A stretch of DNA of 64,000 nt from Nocardia grenadensis NBRC 108939 (GTDB lineage Bacteria > Actinomycetota > Actinomycetes > Mycobacteriales > Mycobacteriaceae). Shown piece after piece: positions 9,856-20,900 of the stretch; position 1 is the stretch's first letter; every line of letters starts with the position of its first letter. Both the position numbers and the translations under genes were made by a program. The notes beneath the pieces were generated by a model. That model searched no databases. It was not told the DNA's origin and saw only the letters and a list, made by a program, of their open reading frames with translations. The stretch covers positions 1-64,000 of the forward strand of contig NZ_BDCJ01000028.1 in NCBI RefSeq assembly GCF_001613445.1, given 5' to 3'.

Positions 9856-10641
9856 ATGAGCACCGAAGCCGAATACGTCCGCATCGACGACGGGGTCCTC
9901 GAGATCACCCTGTCCACCGCAGCCAAGGGCACCTCCCTGGATTTCGCCGGGGTCGCGGCGGGCACCGCCGCCCTCGCCGACCCGGGATCGGATATCGGTG
10001 CCGTCCTGCTCACCGGCGCGGGGCCGAACTTCTGCGCCGGTGGCGATGTGCGCGATTTCGCCGCGGCGCAGGACCGTTCCGCGCACCTGTACCAACTCGC
10101 CGATACCCTGCACGTTTTCGTCCGGGCGTTGGACAGCGCACCGGTGCCCGTGGTCGCCGCGGTGCACGGCTGGGCCGCCGGTGCCGGAATGAGCCTGGTC
10201 TGTGTCGCCGATATCGCGATCGGGGGGCCGGGCACCCGGATGCGTCCCGCGTATCCGGGTGTCGGGCTCAGCCCCGACGGGGGTATGTCGTGGACGCTGC
10301 CCCGACTGGTGGGGGCGGCCAAAGCCCGCGAGATCCTGCTCACCGACGCCGTACTCGATGCCGCGGAGGCCCAGCGTCTCGGGATCCTGGCGCGTATCGC
10401 CGACAGCGACGAGACGGTCCGCGACGACGCCCGCGCACTGGCTCGCACCCTGGCGCGCGGGCCACGCGCGAGTTACGCCTCGATCCGGGCTTTGCTGAGC
10501 CGGTCGGCCACCGCCACGCTCGGCGAGCAACTGGACGCCGAACGCGATGCGATGGGAGCGGCCGCGGGCAGTCCGACCGGCCGCGAGGGGGTGGACGCGT
10601 TCCTCGCCAAACGCGCCCCGGACTATTCCGGGCTGAGCTGA
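9856..10641 (+). CDS. Enoyl-CoA hydratase/isomerase family protein
   Basis: Crotonase-fold protein of 261 residues, probably acting on an acyl-CoA ester. The oxyanion-hole segments are GAGPNFCAGGDVRDF near residue 55 and HGWAAGAGMSLVCVADI near 103. The usual catalytic glutamates of true hydratases are not obvious at the PDGGMSW position, so the exact reaction (hydration, isomerisation or hydrolysis) is open. ATG 9856 follows the GNAT gene closely, so the two are likely cotranscribed. Confidence 0.88.
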   Translation: MSTEAEYVRIDDGVLEITLSTAAKGTSLDFAGVAAGTAALADPGSDIGAVLLTGAGPNFCAGGDVRDFAAAQDRSAHLYQLADTLHVFVRALDSAPVPVVAAVHGWAAGAGMSLVCVADIAIGGPGTRMRPAYPGVGLSPDGGMSWTLPRLVGAAKAREILLTDAVLDAAEAQRLGILARIADSDETVRDDARALARTLARGPRASYASIRALLSRSATATLGEQLDAERDAMGAAAGSPTGREGVDAFLAKRAPDYSGLS

Positions 10642-10656
10642 CCGCCCCCGGCCCGG

Positions 10657-10677
10657 CGGCGCGGGATCATCGCGCCG
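10657..10677. terminator. Hairpin between convergent genes
   Basis: CGGCGCG (10657-10663) and CGCGCCG (10671-10677) flank a seven-base loop between the enoyl-CoA hydratase stop and the stop of the minus-strand hydrolase. It is placed to end both transcripts. Confidence 0.5.
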
Positions 10678-10694
10678 ACCGCGCCCGGTCCCGG

Positions 10695-11570
10695 TCAGCG
10701 AGACCGGGTGACGAACTTCGCGACCGCCTCGGTGAACGCGTCGTTGTCGTCGCCGGCGGCCGTATGCGCGGCATTGCCGATCTCGACCAACTCGGCGTGT
10801 GGCACCAGCTCCATGAATTCCGCGGCGCCCGCGGCGCTCACCACATCCGATCGCAACCCCCGCACCAGCAGGACCGGAATATCGAGTGCCCGTGCCGCGC
10901 CCTCGAGCGTGCGAGCCATTTCGTCGGGGTCGGCGGCTTTGTCGCCGAGAATGCCCGGATCCCAGTGCCAGTACCAGCGGCCGTCGCGTTCACGCAGGTT
11001 ACGCAGCAGTCCCGCGTTGGATTTGGGCCGTGGCCGGTGTGGGAGATAGTCGGCCACGGCGTCCGCGGCCTCGTCGAGCGTGGCGAATCCATCGGGGTTT
11101 CTGCTCAGGAAGGTGAGCACCCGGTTGACGCCTTCGGGCTCGGGCCGGGTGACGATATCCACCAGGACCAACGCGCCGATCGCGTCTCCCCCCGAGGCCG
11201 CGGTGGCCAGTAGCCCGGTGATACCGCCCATACTGGCGCCGACCACCACCGCGGGGCCACCGCCGAGTTGTTCCAGCACCGCGAGTACATCGCCGACCAT
11301 GGCCTCGTAGCGGTAATCACGATCGGGAGCCCATTGGCTGTCGCCGTGGCCGCGGGCGTCCAGTGTGACCGCCCGGATCCCCGCCGCGCCGAGTCGCGCA
11401 CCGGTCTGTTTCCAGGAATGCCGGGTCTGGCCGCCGCCGTGCAGGAAGAGCACGGCCGGGCCGTCCGGCGGGCCGTATCGGTCCGCAACGAGCTCGATCC
11501 CGCCTCGGCCGCGTACCCGCAGCCGGACGGGATCGAGCAGATTGTTCGCATTACTCACGATTTTCAGCAT
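10695..11570 (-). CDS. Alpha/beta hydrolase
   Basis: Serine hydrolase of 291 residues with unknown substrate. The oxyanion HGGG motif (VLFLHGGGQTRHSW) is near residue 43, the nucleophile elbow GASMGG near 112, and a late histidine follows in NAAHTAAGDD. The HGGGQTRHSW pattern and the order of motifs recall epoxide-hydrolase and haloperoxidase-like members. No signal peptide is visible, so it is probably cytoplasmic. The ATG lacks a clear ribosome site, and GTG at 11558 is an alternative start. Confidence 0.85.
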   Translation of the reverse strand: MLKIVSNANNLLDPVRLRVRGRGGIELVADRYGPPDGPAVLFLHGGGQTRHSWKQTGARLGAAGIRAVTLDARGHGDSQWAPDRDYRYEAMVGDVLAVLEQLGGGPAVVVGASMGGITGLLATAASGGDAIGALVLVDIVTRPEPEGVNRVLTFLSRNPDGFATLDEAADAVADYLPHRPRPKSNAGLLRNLRERDGRWYWHWDPGILGDKAADPDEMARTLEGAARALDIPVLLVRGLRSDVVSAAGAAEFMELVPHAELVEIGNAAHTAAGDDNDAFTEAVAKFVTRSR

Positions 11571-11608
11571 CGCAAATATGCGGGCGTTACGCCGTACGAA
11601 CGGCCGAA

Positions 11609-11848
11609 TCAGCAGTCCAGATCCATGGCGCTCAGGGTCCGCTGGAAGAGACAGGCGCCCTTGGCGTTCACCGAGGCCGAGATCGTGGACGAGCCGCTCG
11701 AGGTGAAATCCTCGGCGATCGGGGCCGCGGGCTCGGTCGCCGGACTCATCGGTTCCAGCGTCAGCGGGGCCGCTCCGGCCGTCGCCCCGGCCGCACCCGA
11801 CAGGGCGGCGCCCAGTGCGAGCGAGGCAGTGATGCCGCGCAGTTTCAT
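11609..11848 (-). CDS. Small secreted protein, unknown function
   Basis: A 79-residue protein with a classical signal peptide (MKLRGITASLALGAALSG, cleavage probably after AGA near residue 27). The mature part is short and acidic with a Ser/Thr stretch (FTSSGSSTISASV) and two cysteines, one in KGACLF and one as the last residue, which could form a disulfide. AGGAG stands six to seven bases before the ATG. It lies 38 bases downstream of ung on the same strand. I know no family for it, and it looks lineage-specific. Confidence 0.7.
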   Translation of the reverse strand: MKLRGITASLALGAALSGAAGATAGAAPLTLEPMSPATEPAAPIAEDFTSSGSSTISASVNAKGACLFQRTLSAMDLDC

Positions 11849-11886
11849 GGTGTGCTCCTCTATCTTGTTTCTCTTTCGACGCCCGC

Positions 11887-12570
11887 TCAGGGCAGGCGCC
11901 AGTCCACCGGCTCGGCGCCGAGTTCGTCCAGCAGTTCGTTGACCCGGGAGAACGGACGCGAGCCGAAAAACCCGCGCGATGCCGACAGCGGTGACGGATG
12001 CGCGGATTCGATACTGGGCACCTCCGCGGCGGCCAGCGCCGGTTTCAGCGAGGCGGCGTCCCGGCCCCACAGCACGGCCACCAGCGGCTCGTCGCGCGCC
12101 ACCAGTGCGGCGATCGCCTGCTCGGTGACCTTTTCCCAACCTTTGCCGCGATGGGAGGCCGGTTTGCCGGGCGATACCGTCAGGACTCGGTTCAACATCA
12201 GCACACCCTGGCGCGACCAGGGGCTCAGGTCGCCGCAACTCGGGGTGGGATGGCCCAGGTCCTTGGTGTATTCGGCGAAGATGTTGGCCAGGCTGCGGGG
12301 TACCGGCGAAACATCCGGCGCCACCGAGAAGCTCAGTCCCATCGGGTGGCCCGGGGTCGGATAGGGGTCTTGGCCGACGATCAGCACCCGGACGTCTTCG
12401 AACGGCTCCTGGAAAGCACGCAGTACGTTCTCCCCGGCAGGAAGATACCCGCGGCCCGCGGCGTTCTCCGCACGCAGGAATTCGCCCATCTCCGCGATAC
12501 GGTCGGCGACCGGATCCAGTGCCTTCGCCCAGCCCGGATCGATGATTTCCACGAGTGGTTTCGTGCTCAT
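11887..12570 (-). CDS. ung: Uracil-DNA glycosylase
   Basis: Removes uracil from DNA to start base-excision repair. The 227-residue protein has the family-1 water-activating motif [11 protein letters not shown] (Asp68), the LMLNRVLTV strand and the [14 protein letters not shown]-intercalation loop. ATG 12570 gives the usual [10 protein letters not shown] start. The longer open frame upstream belongs to thiL in another phase. The thiL-ung order is the same as in mycobacteria, and only 11 bases separate the genes. Confidence 0.97.
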   Translation of the reverse strand: MSTKPLVEIIDPGWAKALDPVADRIAEMGEFLRAENAAGRGYLPAGENVLRAFQEPFEDVRVLIVGQDPYPTPGHPMGLSFSVAPDVSPVPRSLANIFAEYTKDLGHPTPSCGDLSPWSRQGVLMLNRVLTVSPGKPASHRGKGWEKVTEQAIAALVARDEPLVAVLWGRDAASLKPALAAAEVPSIESAHPSPLSASRGFFGSRPFSRVNELLDELGAEPVDWRLP

Positions 12571-12581
12571 GACCGCACAAC

Positions 12582-13613
12582 CTATCGTGAGTGGCCGACA
12601 TTCGCCGAGTCCGTCCCGGAGAACGCTTCCCAGCCCTGCGGACCGCGGTACCGCGCACCGTCCACGGTCACCCCCTGACCGGCCTCGATATCGCCGATCA
12701 CAGTCCATCCAGGTGGCGCCGGCGACCCGGCCGGCCAGACCCCGGCGAACACATGGTCCTCGCCTCCGGTCAGGATCCATTGCCGCGCATCGGCTTTTAG
12801 GAAATCGGCGCATTCCTCGAGCTCGGTATCGTGCAGTGCCGCCGCACGCACATCGATGGCGACTCCCGAGGATTCGGCCAGATGCCCGATATCGGCGAGT
12901 AGCCCGTCGGAGATATCGGTGAGCGCCATTGGTGGATGCGCGCCGGTCACGGCGGCGCGGACGAGGTCGTAGGCGGGTCGCGGGGCACGGTGCGCGGCGA
13001 CGGCCGTCGTCACGCCCGGGCCGGACTCCGGCGAATACCCCCTCGCGAGTACGGCGTAACCGGCCGCCGACCAGCCCGGCCGCCCGGCGATCGCGAGGAA
13101 CCCACCGGCCCGTGCCCCGGACCGGGTCACCGGCTGCTCACCCAGGGGATCACCGAATGCCGTCACCGAGATCACCACCTGCGGACTGCGCACGATATCC
13201 CCACCGGCGACCGAGCCGCCCGCGCGGGACGCCTCCGCCCAGAACCCGTCCGCGAGTCCGAGCACGAAATCCACCGGGGTCCGTTCCGGTACCCCGAGGC
13301 CCACCACGTAGCCGGCCGGTTCGGCGCCCATCGCGTAGATATCGGCGGCGTTCTGGGCGATCGCCTTGCGGCCGATCTCCTCGGCGGCCGACCAGTCCAG
13401 CCGGAAGTGGCGGTCCTCGATCAACATATCCGTGCTCACCACATAGCGCCCGCGCGCCGCCGCCAGTACGGCCGCGTCGTCACCGGGGCCCAACTGCACA
13501 GCGGGCCCCTGTTCCCGGCCCGCGTTGATCCGGGCGATGAGGGCGAATTCGCCCACGTCGCGCACCGTGGGTCCTGTATCGATCGTGGGACCTTCCTCAC
13601 TCGCTGCTACCAC
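12582..13613 (-). CDS. thiL: Thiamine-monophosphate kinase
   Basis: Phosphorylates thiamine monophosphate to the active diphosphate cofactor. The AIR-synthase-like fold shows [48 protein letters not shown] and the late GGEDH motif. Upstream sequence is open to 13853 but has no homology. GTG 13613 gives about 20 residues before the conserved GEFALIARI, similar to the mycobacterial enzyme. GTG 13565, with AGGA about nine bases upstream, would give a shorter 327-residue protein. The start is therefore uncertain, the function is not. Confidence 0.94.
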   Translation of the reverse strand: MVAASEEGPTIDTGPTVRDVGEFALIARINAGREQGPAVQLGPGDDAAVLAAARGRYVVSTDMLIEDRHFRLDWSAAEEIGRKAIAQNAADIYAMGAEPAGYVVGLGVPERTPVDFVLGLADGFWAEASRAGGSVAGGDIVRSPQVVISVTAFGDPLGEQPVTRSGARAGGFLAIAGRPGWSAAGYAVLARGYSPESGPGVTTAVAAHRAPRPAYDLVRAAVTGAHPPMALTDISDGLLADIGHLAESSGVAIDVRAAALHDTELEECADFLKADARQWILTGGEDHVFAGVWPAGSPAPPGWTVIGDIEAGQGVTVDGARYRGPQGWEAFSGTDSANVGHSR

Positions 13614-13840
13614 CGGCGGCACCGGCCGCCGCCGCTCGGCCCGGGCAACGGGCCGTATGTCCGTCGGCGGAACGCGGCCCTGCTGTACCCCGGACGCCGC
13701 GGAGCCCCGATGCCGCGCGCCCGGCCGATACTCCGGTGTTTCCCGCACGACGGTACCCTGTGCCCGATGACCAGGCGCGGCGGCCGGGACTCCCGCCGGT
13801 GCCCCGCCCCACGTACGCGCTGATGAAAGGACCGCCGAGG

Positions 13841-14434
13841 ATGCCGGGGACATCGCCGGACAACGACATCGATACCCCGGACGGCAGCGGCGCCGAACGC
13901 ACCGGGTATCCGCCCGCGCTGATCGCGACCGCGGTCGCGCTGCCGATCGCCCTGCTGATCGGCGTGGTGGTCGCGGCGTTCATCGCCGCGCGCACACCGG
14001 TCGAACGCGAACCGCTGGCGCTGGGTCCGGTGCCGGCGCCCGCGGCCGACGGTCCCGCCTGCGCCACCCTGCTGCCCGCCCTGCCCGCCGACCTCGGCGA
14101 GTACACCCGTGCCGCCCTCGTCGAACCGGTACCGCCGGCGACGACGGCCTGGCAGCTACCCGACGGCGGCGAACCGATCGTGCTGCGCTGCGGACTCGAC
14201 CGCCCTCTGGAATTCCACCGGGCCTCCCCGTTACAGGTGGTCAACGGCGTCCAGTGGTTCGAAATACGCGACGACGCGGCCGCCACAGCCACCTGGTTCG
14301 CGGTGGACCGCGAAACCTATATCGCCCTCACGGTTCCCGACAGGTCCGGCCCGACACCGCTGCAGGCGGTATCGGATACCGTCACCGCGCAGCTGCCGGC
14401 CCGCCCGCTCGACCCGGGCGAGCTGCCGAACTGA
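13841..14434 (+). CDS. DUF3515 membrane-anchored protein
   Basis: A 197-residue protein with one transmembrane segment near the N terminus (ALIATAVALPIALLIGVVV) and an outward domain that carries two cysteines, ACATLL and LRCGLD, probably paired. The domain matches the actinobacterial DUF3515 family (Rv2980 type), which always lies between thiL and ddl. Its function is unknown. ATG 13841 has GAAAGGA nine bases upstream. ATG 13823 is an alternative. It converges with ddl, leaving only six bases between the stops. Confidence 0.82.
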   Translation: MPGTSPDNDIDTPDGSGAERTGYPPALIATAVALPIALLIGVVVAAFIAARTPVEREPLALGPVPAPAADGPACATLLPALPADLGEYTRAALVEPVPPATTAWQLPDGGEPIVLRCGLDRPLEFHRASPLQVVNGVQWFEIRDDAAATATWFAVDRETYIALTVPDRSGPTPLQAVSDTVTAQLPARPLDPGELPN

Positions 14435-14440
14435 GCGCGG

Positions 14441-15556
14441 TCAGCGCAGCCCGGTACCGCGGGTGAGGGCCGTTTCCACGAGTGTGGTCAGCAGTTTCCC
14501 GTAACCGACCCCGGTCTCGTCCCACATCCGCGGATACATCGAGATCGGCGTGAACCCGGGCATGGTGTTGATCTCGTTGATGACCGGGCCGTCCTCGGTC
14601 AGGAAGAAATCGACGCGGGCCAGGCCTTGACAGTCCAGCGCGCGGAAGGCACGCACCGCCATCTCGCGGACCTCGTCGGACACCTCGTCGTCGAGTTTGG
14701 CCGGGACATCGAATTCGCAGACGTCATCGAGGTATTTGGTATCGAAATCGTAGAAGGCGGGACCGGGTTTCTCACCGGCGTCGGCATCGGCCAGGTCCTC
14801 GGGCATCTTGATCTCGGCGAGCACACTGGCTTCCACCCGGCCGTCCGGGAATTCCAGCACCCCGCATTCGACCTCGCGGCCCACGATGCCCGCCTCCACG
14901 ATCACCTTCGGGTCGTGGGCGCGCGCGGCGGCGATCGCGGCGTCGAGATCGGCCCAGTCGGTGACCTTGGTGATGCCGATCGAGGAACCGCCGCGCGCGG
15001 GTTTGACGAACACCGGCAAGCCCAGCCGTTCCCGCTCCGCGGGAGTGACGGTGACAGTGCCCGGCCGCAACACCACCTGCATGCCGACCGGCAGGCCGTC
15101 GGCGGCGAGGAGTTTCTTGGTGAACTCCTTGTCCATACCGGCCGCGCTCGCCAGCACCCCCGGCCCCACATAGGGAATACCGGCCAGTTCGAGCATGCCC
15201 TGCACGGTGCCGTCCTCGCCGAACGCTCCGTGCAGTACCGGGAACACCACATCGATGGCTTCGAGCGCGGTGCGCGGATCGTCCAACGCGACCAGTGTCC
15301 CGGCCCGGCTCGGATCCGCGGCCAGCATCAGTTCCCGCCCGCCGCCGGTGACCGAGGGCAGGGTCCGGTCGTGCCGGCCGAGCTCGGCGGCGTCATCGCC
15401 GGCCAGCACCCAGGTGCCCTCGGTGGTGATCCCGATCGGCACCGCGTCGAAACGCGCCGGATCGAGGTTCCGCAGCACTGCACCGGCCGACACACACGAC
15501 ACCGTGTGCTCGTTGCTGCGTCCGCCGAAAACTACGGCCACCCTGATCCGGTTCAT
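14441..15556 (-). CDS. ddl: D-alanine--D-alanine ligase
   Basis: Makes the D-Ala-D-Ala dipeptide for peptidoglycan. The 371-residue ATP-grasp enzyme starts [20 protein letters not shown]. It has the [13 protein letters not shown] substrate loop, [15 protein letters not shown], and the metal site [15 protein letters not shown] near the C terminus. ATG 15556 fits the family, with an alternative ATG 33 bases upstream at 15589. gpsA follows upstream on the same strand after 55 bases, so the two may form an operon. Confidence 0.97.
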   Translation of the reverse strand: MNRIRVAVVFGGRSNEHTVSCVSAGAVLRNLDPARFDAVPIGITTEGTWVLAGDDAAELGRHDRTLPSVTGGGRELMLAADPSRAGTLVALDDPRTALEAIDVVFPVLHGAFGEDGTVQGMLELAGIPYVGPGVLASAAGMDKEFTKKLLAADGLPVGMQVVLRPGTVTVTPAERERLGLPVFVKPARGGSSIGITKVTDWADLDAAIAAARAHDPKVIVEAGIVGREVECGVLEFPDGRVEASVLAEIKMPEDLADADAGEKPGPAFYDFDTKYLDDVCEFDVPAKLDDEVSDEVREMAVRAFRALDCQGLARVDFFLTEDGPVINEINTMPGFTPISMYPRMWDETGVGYGKLLTTLVETALTRGTGLR

Positions 15557-15611
15557 GTCCGAACCGTACCCTGCCGGGATGCCCGCCAACCGTCCCGGAC
15601 CACCGGTGTGC

Positions 15612-16607
15612 CTATTCGGGTTTTATCTGCCGGCCCAGCAGCTTCTCCAGCGCCGTCTGCACCGCCAGGCCTTCGTGGCACACCTGGTGCACGGCCTCGG
15701 TGAGCGGCATCTCCACATTCTTCGCGGCGGCCAGGGCGCGCACCGAGGTGCACGACTTCACCCCTTCGGCGACCTGGCCGTGTGTCGCCTCCTGTGCGGC
15801 CTGCATGGACCCGCCGCTGCCGAGGACCTGCCCGAAGGAGCGGTTCCGGGACAGCGGCGAGGTACAGGTCGCGATGAGATCCCCGACCCCGGCCAGCCCG
15901 GCCAGGGTCACCGGTTCGGCGCCCAGTGCCACACCGAGCCGGATGATCTCGGCCAGCCCCCGGGTCATCAGCCCGGCGAGGGAGTTGTCGCCGAAGCCCA
16001 TGCCCGAGGCGATCCCGCACGCCAGGGCAATGACATTCTTGCAGGCACCGCCCAGTTCACAGCCGATCACATCGGTGTTGGTGTAGGGCCGGAAGTAACC
16101 GGTCACGCAGGCGCGCTGCACCGCGGCGGCCCGTTCGGCGTCGGCACAACCGATCACCGTGGCCGCGGGCTGCCCGGCGGCGATCTCCTTGGCCAGATTG
16201 GGTCCCGACAGCACCGCGATCCGATCCGGTGACGCACCGGTCACCTCGGCGATCACCTCGCTCATCCGCAGCAGGGTGCCGTTCTCGATCCCCTTGGCCA
16301 GACTGAGCAGCGTGGTGTCGGGGCCGATGGCCGGTGACCAGATCTTCAGATTCGCGCGCAGGGATTGCGACGGCACCGCGAGGACCACGATATCGGCGCC
16401 GTCGAGGGCCCGCGCGTAGTCGTCGGTCGCCGCGACCGGCGGCAACTGCACCCCCGGCAGGTACCAGGGGTTGCGGTGGTCGGTGGCCAGCGCCTCGGCG
16501 ACCTCGGGCCGGCGGGCCCAGATGGTCACCTCGGTTCCCGCCTCCGCCAACACCTTCCCGAATGCCGTGCCCCACGATCCCGCACCCAGTACCGCCGCCC
16601 TCGTCAT
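15612..16607 (-). CDS. gpsA: Glycerol-3-phosphate dehydrogenase (NAD(P)+)
   Basis: Reduces dihydroxyacetone phosphate to sn-glycerol 3-phosphate for phospholipid synthesis. The 331-residue protein has the Rossmann motif [12 protein letters not shown] at residues 6-17, [12 protein letters not shown], the catalytic-lysine region [11 protein letters not shown] and [12 protein letters not shown]. The start is divergent from fbiD with 30 bases between start codons, so the promoters must be packed in that gap or lie inside the genes. Confidence 0.96.
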   Translation of the reverse strand: MTRAAVLGAGSWGTAFGKVLAEAGTEVTIWARRPEVAEALATDHRNPWYLPGVQLPPVAATDDYARALDGADIVVLAVPSQSLRANLKIWSPAIGPDTTLLSLAKGIENGTLLRMSEVIAEVTGASPDRIAVLSGPNLAKEIAAGQPAATVIGCADAERAAAVQRACVTGYFRPYTNTDVIGCELGGACKNVIALACGIASGMGFGDNSLAGLMTRGLAEIIRLGVALGAEPVTLAGLAGVGDLIATCTSPLSRNRSFGQVLGSGGSMQAAQEATHGQVAEGVKSCTSVRALAAAKNVEMPLTEAVHQVCHEGLAVQTALEKLLGRQIKPE

Positions 16608-16637
16608 CAGCCCAATATGCCATGACAGGATGGGGCC

Positions 16638-17327
16638 ATGTGCTCGCACACCGTGCACGCCGTCATCGCGGTGAAAACCCTGGAAAGCGCCAAGAGCCGG
16701 CTGGCCGGAGTCCTGGCCCCGGCCCAGCGGTCCCGGCTGGTCCTGGCCATGCTGACCGATACCGTGCGCGCGGCCGCGGCGGCCCCGGAGATCGCCTCGA
16801 TCACCGTGGTCACCCCCGATCCCGTGGTCTCCCGCGCGACCCGCGCGCTCGGTGCCGACGTCCATCCCGAACCCCGCGGCGCCGCCACCGACCCCGATGC
16901 CCTCAACACCGCCCTGTCCACCGCGGCGGCCGCGCTGCGCGCCCGGCACGGCGACGTGTCCGTGCTGGCCCTGCAGGCCGACCTGCCGGCCCTGCGCACG
17001 CCGGAACTGTCCGCGGTCCTGGCGACCGCCCGCGGTGCCCGCGCGTTCGTGGCCGACCACGCGGGCACCGGTACCGCGGCGCTGCTGGCTCCGGCCGGTA
17101 CCGCGCTGCGACCCGGATTCGGGCGGAATTCGGCGCGCCGGCACCGGGACGACGGCGCGGTCCGGTTGCACGGGGACTGGCCCGGCCTGCGTCACGATGT
17201 CGATACCGCCGACGACCTGGCGGCGGTGCGGGCGCTGGGAACGGGGCCCGATACCGCCGCACTGCTCGGCGAACTCGGCTGGCCGGCTCCCGTCCGCGAT
17301 TCGGTCACCCAGGTGTGTCAGGCGTAA
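16638..17327 (+). CDS. fbiD: Phosphoenolpyruvate guanylyltransferase (F420 biosynthesis)
   Basis: Activates phosphoenolpyruvate with GTP at the first committed step of coenzyme F420 synthesis. The 229-residue nucleotidyltransferase has the family opening [19 protein letters not shown], a metal-binding QADLPAL, and [12 protein letters not shown] near the end. Its place between gpsA and ppk1 matches M. tuberculosis Rv2983, now FbiD. An F420-type PPOX protein is encoded 7 kb downstream, so the organism probably makes and uses F420. Confidence 0.9.
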   Translation: MCSHTVHAVIAVKTLESAKSRLAGVLAPAQRSRLVLAMLTDTVRAAAAAPEIASITVVTPDPVVSRATRALGADVHPEPRGAATDPDALNTALSTAAAALRARHGDVSVLALQADLPALRTPELSAVLATARGARAFVADHAGTGTAALLAPAGTALRPGFGRNSARRHRDDGAVRLHGDWPGLRHDVDTADDLAAVRALGTGPDTAALLGELGWPAPVRDSVTQVCQA

Positions 17328-17458
17328 CTCCGCCTTCGCTCCGCCCGTGCGCGGGAGGTGGACGGCAGCCACTCGACTGCGCCAACGGGCAGCCGCCACC
17401 GCGTGAACTCGAGATAACAGTCATCTACGGCATATGCACGGTCACAGGTTAGTAGGGA

Positions 17459-19645
17459 ATGATCGTAGGTGTGAGCGATACGGAAACCATCAAGCAGCAG
17501 CAGGTCCTCCCGACCCCGCCTCCGGCCGCCACCCAGATCCCCGCCGTCGGGAGCGCACCCAGTTTGCCGGCCGATCGCTACCTGAACCGGGAGTTGAGCT
17601 GGCTGGATTTCAATGCCAGAGTCCTGGCCCTGGCCGAGGACGCTTCACTGCCGTTGCTGGAACGCGCGAAATTCCTGGCGATCTTCGCCTCGAACCTCGA
17701 CGAGTTCTACATGGTCCGCGTCGCCGGTCTCAAACGCCGCGCCGAAACGGGGCTTTCGGTGCGGTCGGCGGACGGTCGCACGCCGAACGAACAACTGGCC
17801 CTCATCGCGGTGCGCAGTCAGGATCTCGCGGTCCGGCACGCCGAGGTTTTCCTCCACGAAGTACTGCCCGCGCTCACCGAAGAGGGCATCGCGATCATCG
17901 ACTGGGCCGATCTCGACGAGGCCGAACAGGAACGATTGTCGGGGCATTTCCAGGACCAGGTCTTCCCCGTCCTCACCCCGCTGGCCGTGGACCCGGCCCA
18001 CCCCTTCCCCTATATCAGCGGATTGAGCCTCAATCTCGCGGTGACCGTCCAGGACGAGACCACCGGCGGTGAGCATTTCGCGCGCGTGAAGGTCCCCGAC
18101 AATGTGGACCGTTTCGTGCGGGTGCGCCGGCAGGGTTCGGGCAACGGCGGCGCGATCGCGGCATTCCTGCCGATGGAAGCACTCATCGCGGCCCATCTGG
18201 ACCAGTTGTTCCCCGGTATGACCGTGGTGGAGCACCATTCGTTCCGGATCACCCGCAATGCCGATTTCGAGGTCGACGAGGACCGGGACGAGGACCTGTT
18301 GCAGGCGCTGGAGCGGGAACTCGCCCGCCGCCGCTTCGGATCCCCGGTCCGGCTCGAGGTCTCCGACGATATGACCGAGCACATGCTCGATCTGCTGCTG
18401 CGCGAGCTCGAGGTCGATCCCGCCGATGTCATCCAGGTCCCCGGGCTGCTGGATCTGTCCTGCCTGTGGCAGGTGTACGGGGTGGACCGCCCGAATCTCA
18501 AGGACGCTCCCTACGTGCCCGCGACGCCGCCCGCGTTCGGCGAACGGGAGACACCGCGCAATGTGTTCCAGGCGCTGCGCGAGGGTGATGTGCTGGTGCA
18601 CCACCCCTATGACTCGTTCTCCACGAGTGTGCAGCGTTTCATCGAACAGGCCGCCGCCGATCCACAGGTGCTGGCCATCAAGCAGACCCTGTACCGGACC
18701 TCCGGCGACTCCCCGATCGTGAACGCCCTCATCGATGCCGCCGAGGCGGGCAAGCAGGTGGTGGCGCTGGTGGAGATCAAGGCACGGTTCGACGAGCAGG
18801 CCAACATCAAATGGGCGCGCACGCTGGAACAGGCGGGTGTGCACGTGGTCTACGGTCTGGTCGGACTGAAGACCCACTGCAAGACCTGCCTGGTGGTGCG
18901 GCGCGAGGGTTCCACCATCCGCCGCTACTGCCATATCGGCACCGGGAACTACAACCCCAAGACGGCGCGGCTGTACGAGGATGTCGGACTGCTCACCGCG
19001 GCGCCCGAGATCGGTGCCGATCTCACCGATCTGTTCAATTCGCTGACCGGTTATTCCCGTAAATCCGATTACCGCAATCTGCTGGTGGCCCCGAACGGCA
19101 TCCGCGCCGGGATCATCGCCCGGATCGAACGGGAGATCGAACTCGCCCGCTCCGGTGCTGAGGCCGGAATCCGTTTGAAAGCCAATGCGCTGGTCGACGA
19201 GCAGATCATCGACGCGCTCTACCGCGCCTCCCAGGCGGGGGTGCCGGTACGCATCGTGGTGCGCAGTATCTGCGGGCTGCGGGCGGGGGTTCCCGGGATG
19301 AGCGAGAACATCGAGGTGCGCTCGATTCTGGGCCGCGTTCTGGAGCATTCCCGGATCCTCAACTTCCGGGCACAGAACGAATTCTGGATCGGCAGCGCCG
19401 ATATGATGCACCGCAATCTGGACCGCCGGGTGGAGGTCATGGCCCAGGTGAAGGATCCCAGGCTGTGTGAACGGCTCGACGAGATCTTCGAATCCGCCCT
19501 GCACCCGATGACCCGCTGCTGGGTCCTGGACTCGGACGGCAGCTGGAAATCCAGCCCGGACCGGGCCGGTACCGGCGGTGACGGTACCGAAGTCCGCGAT
19601 CACCAGGTGGCGCTCATGCGACTACGCCGTCCGGATCAGCAGTGA
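17459..19645 (+). CDS. ppk1: Polyphosphate kinase 1
   Basis: Polymerises the gamma-phosphate of ATP into polyphosphate. The 728-residue protein contains the N domain ([17 protein letters not shown]), the [11 protein letters not shown] segment, and the two conserved histidines in GLKTHCKT (His473) and [10 protein letters not shown] (His492, the expected autophosphorylation site), within the PLD-like C domains. ATG 17459 and GTG 17471 are both possible starts. The stop overlaps the next start by four bases (GTGA), so ppk1 and mutT1 are coupled in translation. Confidence 0.97.
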   Translation: MIVGVSDTETIKQQQVLPTPPPAATQIPAVGSAPSLPADRYLNRELSWLDFNARVLALAEDASLPLLERAKFLAIFASNLDEFYMVRVAGLKRRAETGLSVRSADGRTPNEQLALIAVRSQDLAVRHAEVFLHEVLPALTEEGIAIIDWADLDEAEQERLSGHFQDQVFPVLTPLAVDPAHPFPYISGLSLNLAVTVQDETTGGEHFARVKVPDNVDRFVRVRRQGSGNGGAIAAFLPMEALIAAHLDQLFPGMTVVEHHSFRITRNADFEVDEDRDEDLLQALERELARRRFGSPVRLEVSDDMTEHMLDLLLRELEVDPADVIQVPGLLDLSCLWQVYGVDRPNLKDAPYVPATPPAFGERETPRNVFQALREGDVLVHHPYDSFSTSVQRFIEQAAADPQVLAIKQTLYRTSGDSPIVNALIDAAEAGKQVVALVEIKARFDEQANIKWARTLEQAGVHVVYGLVGLKTHCKTCLVVRREGSTIRRYCHIGTGNYNPKTARLYEDVGLLTAAPEIGADLTDLFNSLTGYSRKSDYRNLLVAPNGIRAGIIARIEREIELARSGAEAGIRLKANALVDEQIIDALYRASQAGVPVRIVVRSICGLRAGVPGMSENIEVRSILGRVLEHSRILNFRAQNEFWIGSADMMHRNLDRRVEVMAQVKDPRLCERLDEIFESALHPMTRCWVLDSDGSWKSSPDRAGTGGDGTEVRDHQVALMRLRRPDQQ

Positions 19646-20607
19646 ACGACACCCACACCCCACCGACCTACCCGGATCCCCGGACAGCACCCAATATCCA
19701 CGCGGCGGGCACCGTGTTGTGGCGGCATGCCCCCGGTTCCGCGGGCGGTCTCGAGATCGCGGTCATCCGGCGCCCCAAATACCAGGACTGGTCGCTGCCC
19801 AAGGGCAAACTCGATCCCGGGGAGTCGCCGGTCCTGGCGGCATTCCGGGAAACCGAGGAGGAAACCGGATTGCGCCCCCGGCTGGGCCGCTATCTGGGCA
19901 AGGTGACCTATCCGGTCACCGGGCATCGCAAGATGAAACGGGTCGACTACTGGGCCGCGGAGGTAGTCGACGGGGAATTCAGCGCCAACAGCGAGGTCGA
20001 CGAATTGACGTGGTGCGCGCTGGACACGGTGATGTCGGAGCTGTCGTATCCGATGGATCGCCAGATCGTACGGGCGTTCACCCGGTTACCCGCCGATACA
20101 CACACCGTGCTGCTGGTACGCCACGCCAAGGCCGGACGACGCGACCGCTACAGGGGCCCCGACGAACAGCGCCCGCTGGAGCCGGCCGGCTATCGGCAGT
20201 CCCTGGCGCTGGTTCCGAATCTGCTGGCGTTCGGCGCGCAGGACATCTATTCGGCCGAACCGCTGCGCTGTGTACAGACGGTGGCGCCGCTGGCCGAGGA
20301 ACTCGGCGTCGATGTGGAGATCGAACCGCTGCTGGGCGATATCGGCTACGCCGCCGATCCGGACAAGGCCCGCGACCGGATCCGGTCACTGGTCTCGGCG
20401 CCGCGGGTCCAGGTGCTGTGCAGCCAGGGCGATACCATTCCGGATCTGGTCCGCTGGTGGGCGGCCCAGGACGGGATGCGGTTGTCACCCGCGCGGACCC
20501 GTAAGGGGTCGGTCTGGGTGTTGTCGTTCTCGGGTGAGCGACTCGTGGCCGCCGATCATCTCGACCGATCCCTGTCGGTCGATACCGCGCCCGCGGTCAC
20601 CGCATAG
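19642..20607 (+). CDS. mutT1: MutT1-type Nudix hydrolase with histidine-phosphatase domain
   Basis: Two domains in 321 residues. The N-terminal Nudix domain has a complete Nudix box starting [16 protein letters not shown] and ending TEEETGL. The C-terminal phosphoglycerate-mutase-like domain starts at [10 protein letters not shown] near residue 155. This architecture is that of mycobacterial MutT1 (Rv2985), reported to hydrolyse 8-oxo-GTP/dGTP and diadenosine polyphosphates. GTG 19642 overlaps the ppk1 stop, so polyphosphate synthesis and nucleotide clean-up are co-expressed. Confidence 0.93.
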   Translation: MNDTHTPPTYPDPRTAPNIHAAGTVLWRHAPGSAGGLEIAVIRRPKYQDWSLPKGKLDPGESPVLAAFRETEEETGLRPRLGRYLGKVTYPVTGHRKMKRVDYWAAEVVDGEFSANSEVDELTWCALDTVMSELSYPMDRQIVRAFTRLPADTHTVLLVRHAKAGRRDRYRGPDEQRPLEPAGYRQSLALVPNLLAFGAQDIYSAEPLRCVQTVAPLAEELGVDVEIEPLLGDIGYAADPDKARDRIRSLVSAPRVQVLCSQGDTIPDLVRWWAAQDGMRLSPARTRKGSVWVLSFSGERLVAADHLDRSLSVDTAPAVTA

Positions 20608-20645
20608 GACACGCGGGCAGCCGAAACGGCTACAGAGACGGCTAC

Positions 20646-20668
20646 GCCCCCGGGGTTTGCCCGGGGGC
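20646..20668. terminator. Intrinsic terminator between mutT1 and hupB
   Basis: GCCCCCGGG and CCCGGGGGC enclose the loop GTTTG, 39 bases past the mutT1 stop, between convergent genes. The rest of the 293-base gap up to hupB shows no further structure that I can support. Confidence 0.75.
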
Positions 20669-20900
20669 TGGTCCGTCCGGCGTTCCGGTCGTGTGGATCC
20701 GCGAGTCGCCGAGTCGTCACACCACCCGGTGACTCGCTGACGAGAACCGATCGCGGGGTCTCGTACCGTCCGCGGGTGCGAGCACGCACCCGGGATCCGG
20801 CGGAGTCGAACAGTGCGGCAGAGCCGCATGGCGGGCCGGGCACACGGGATCCGGTGGGACCCCGGCTGGAAAGTGCGGCGCCGGCGCGCCTGGCCCGCGG

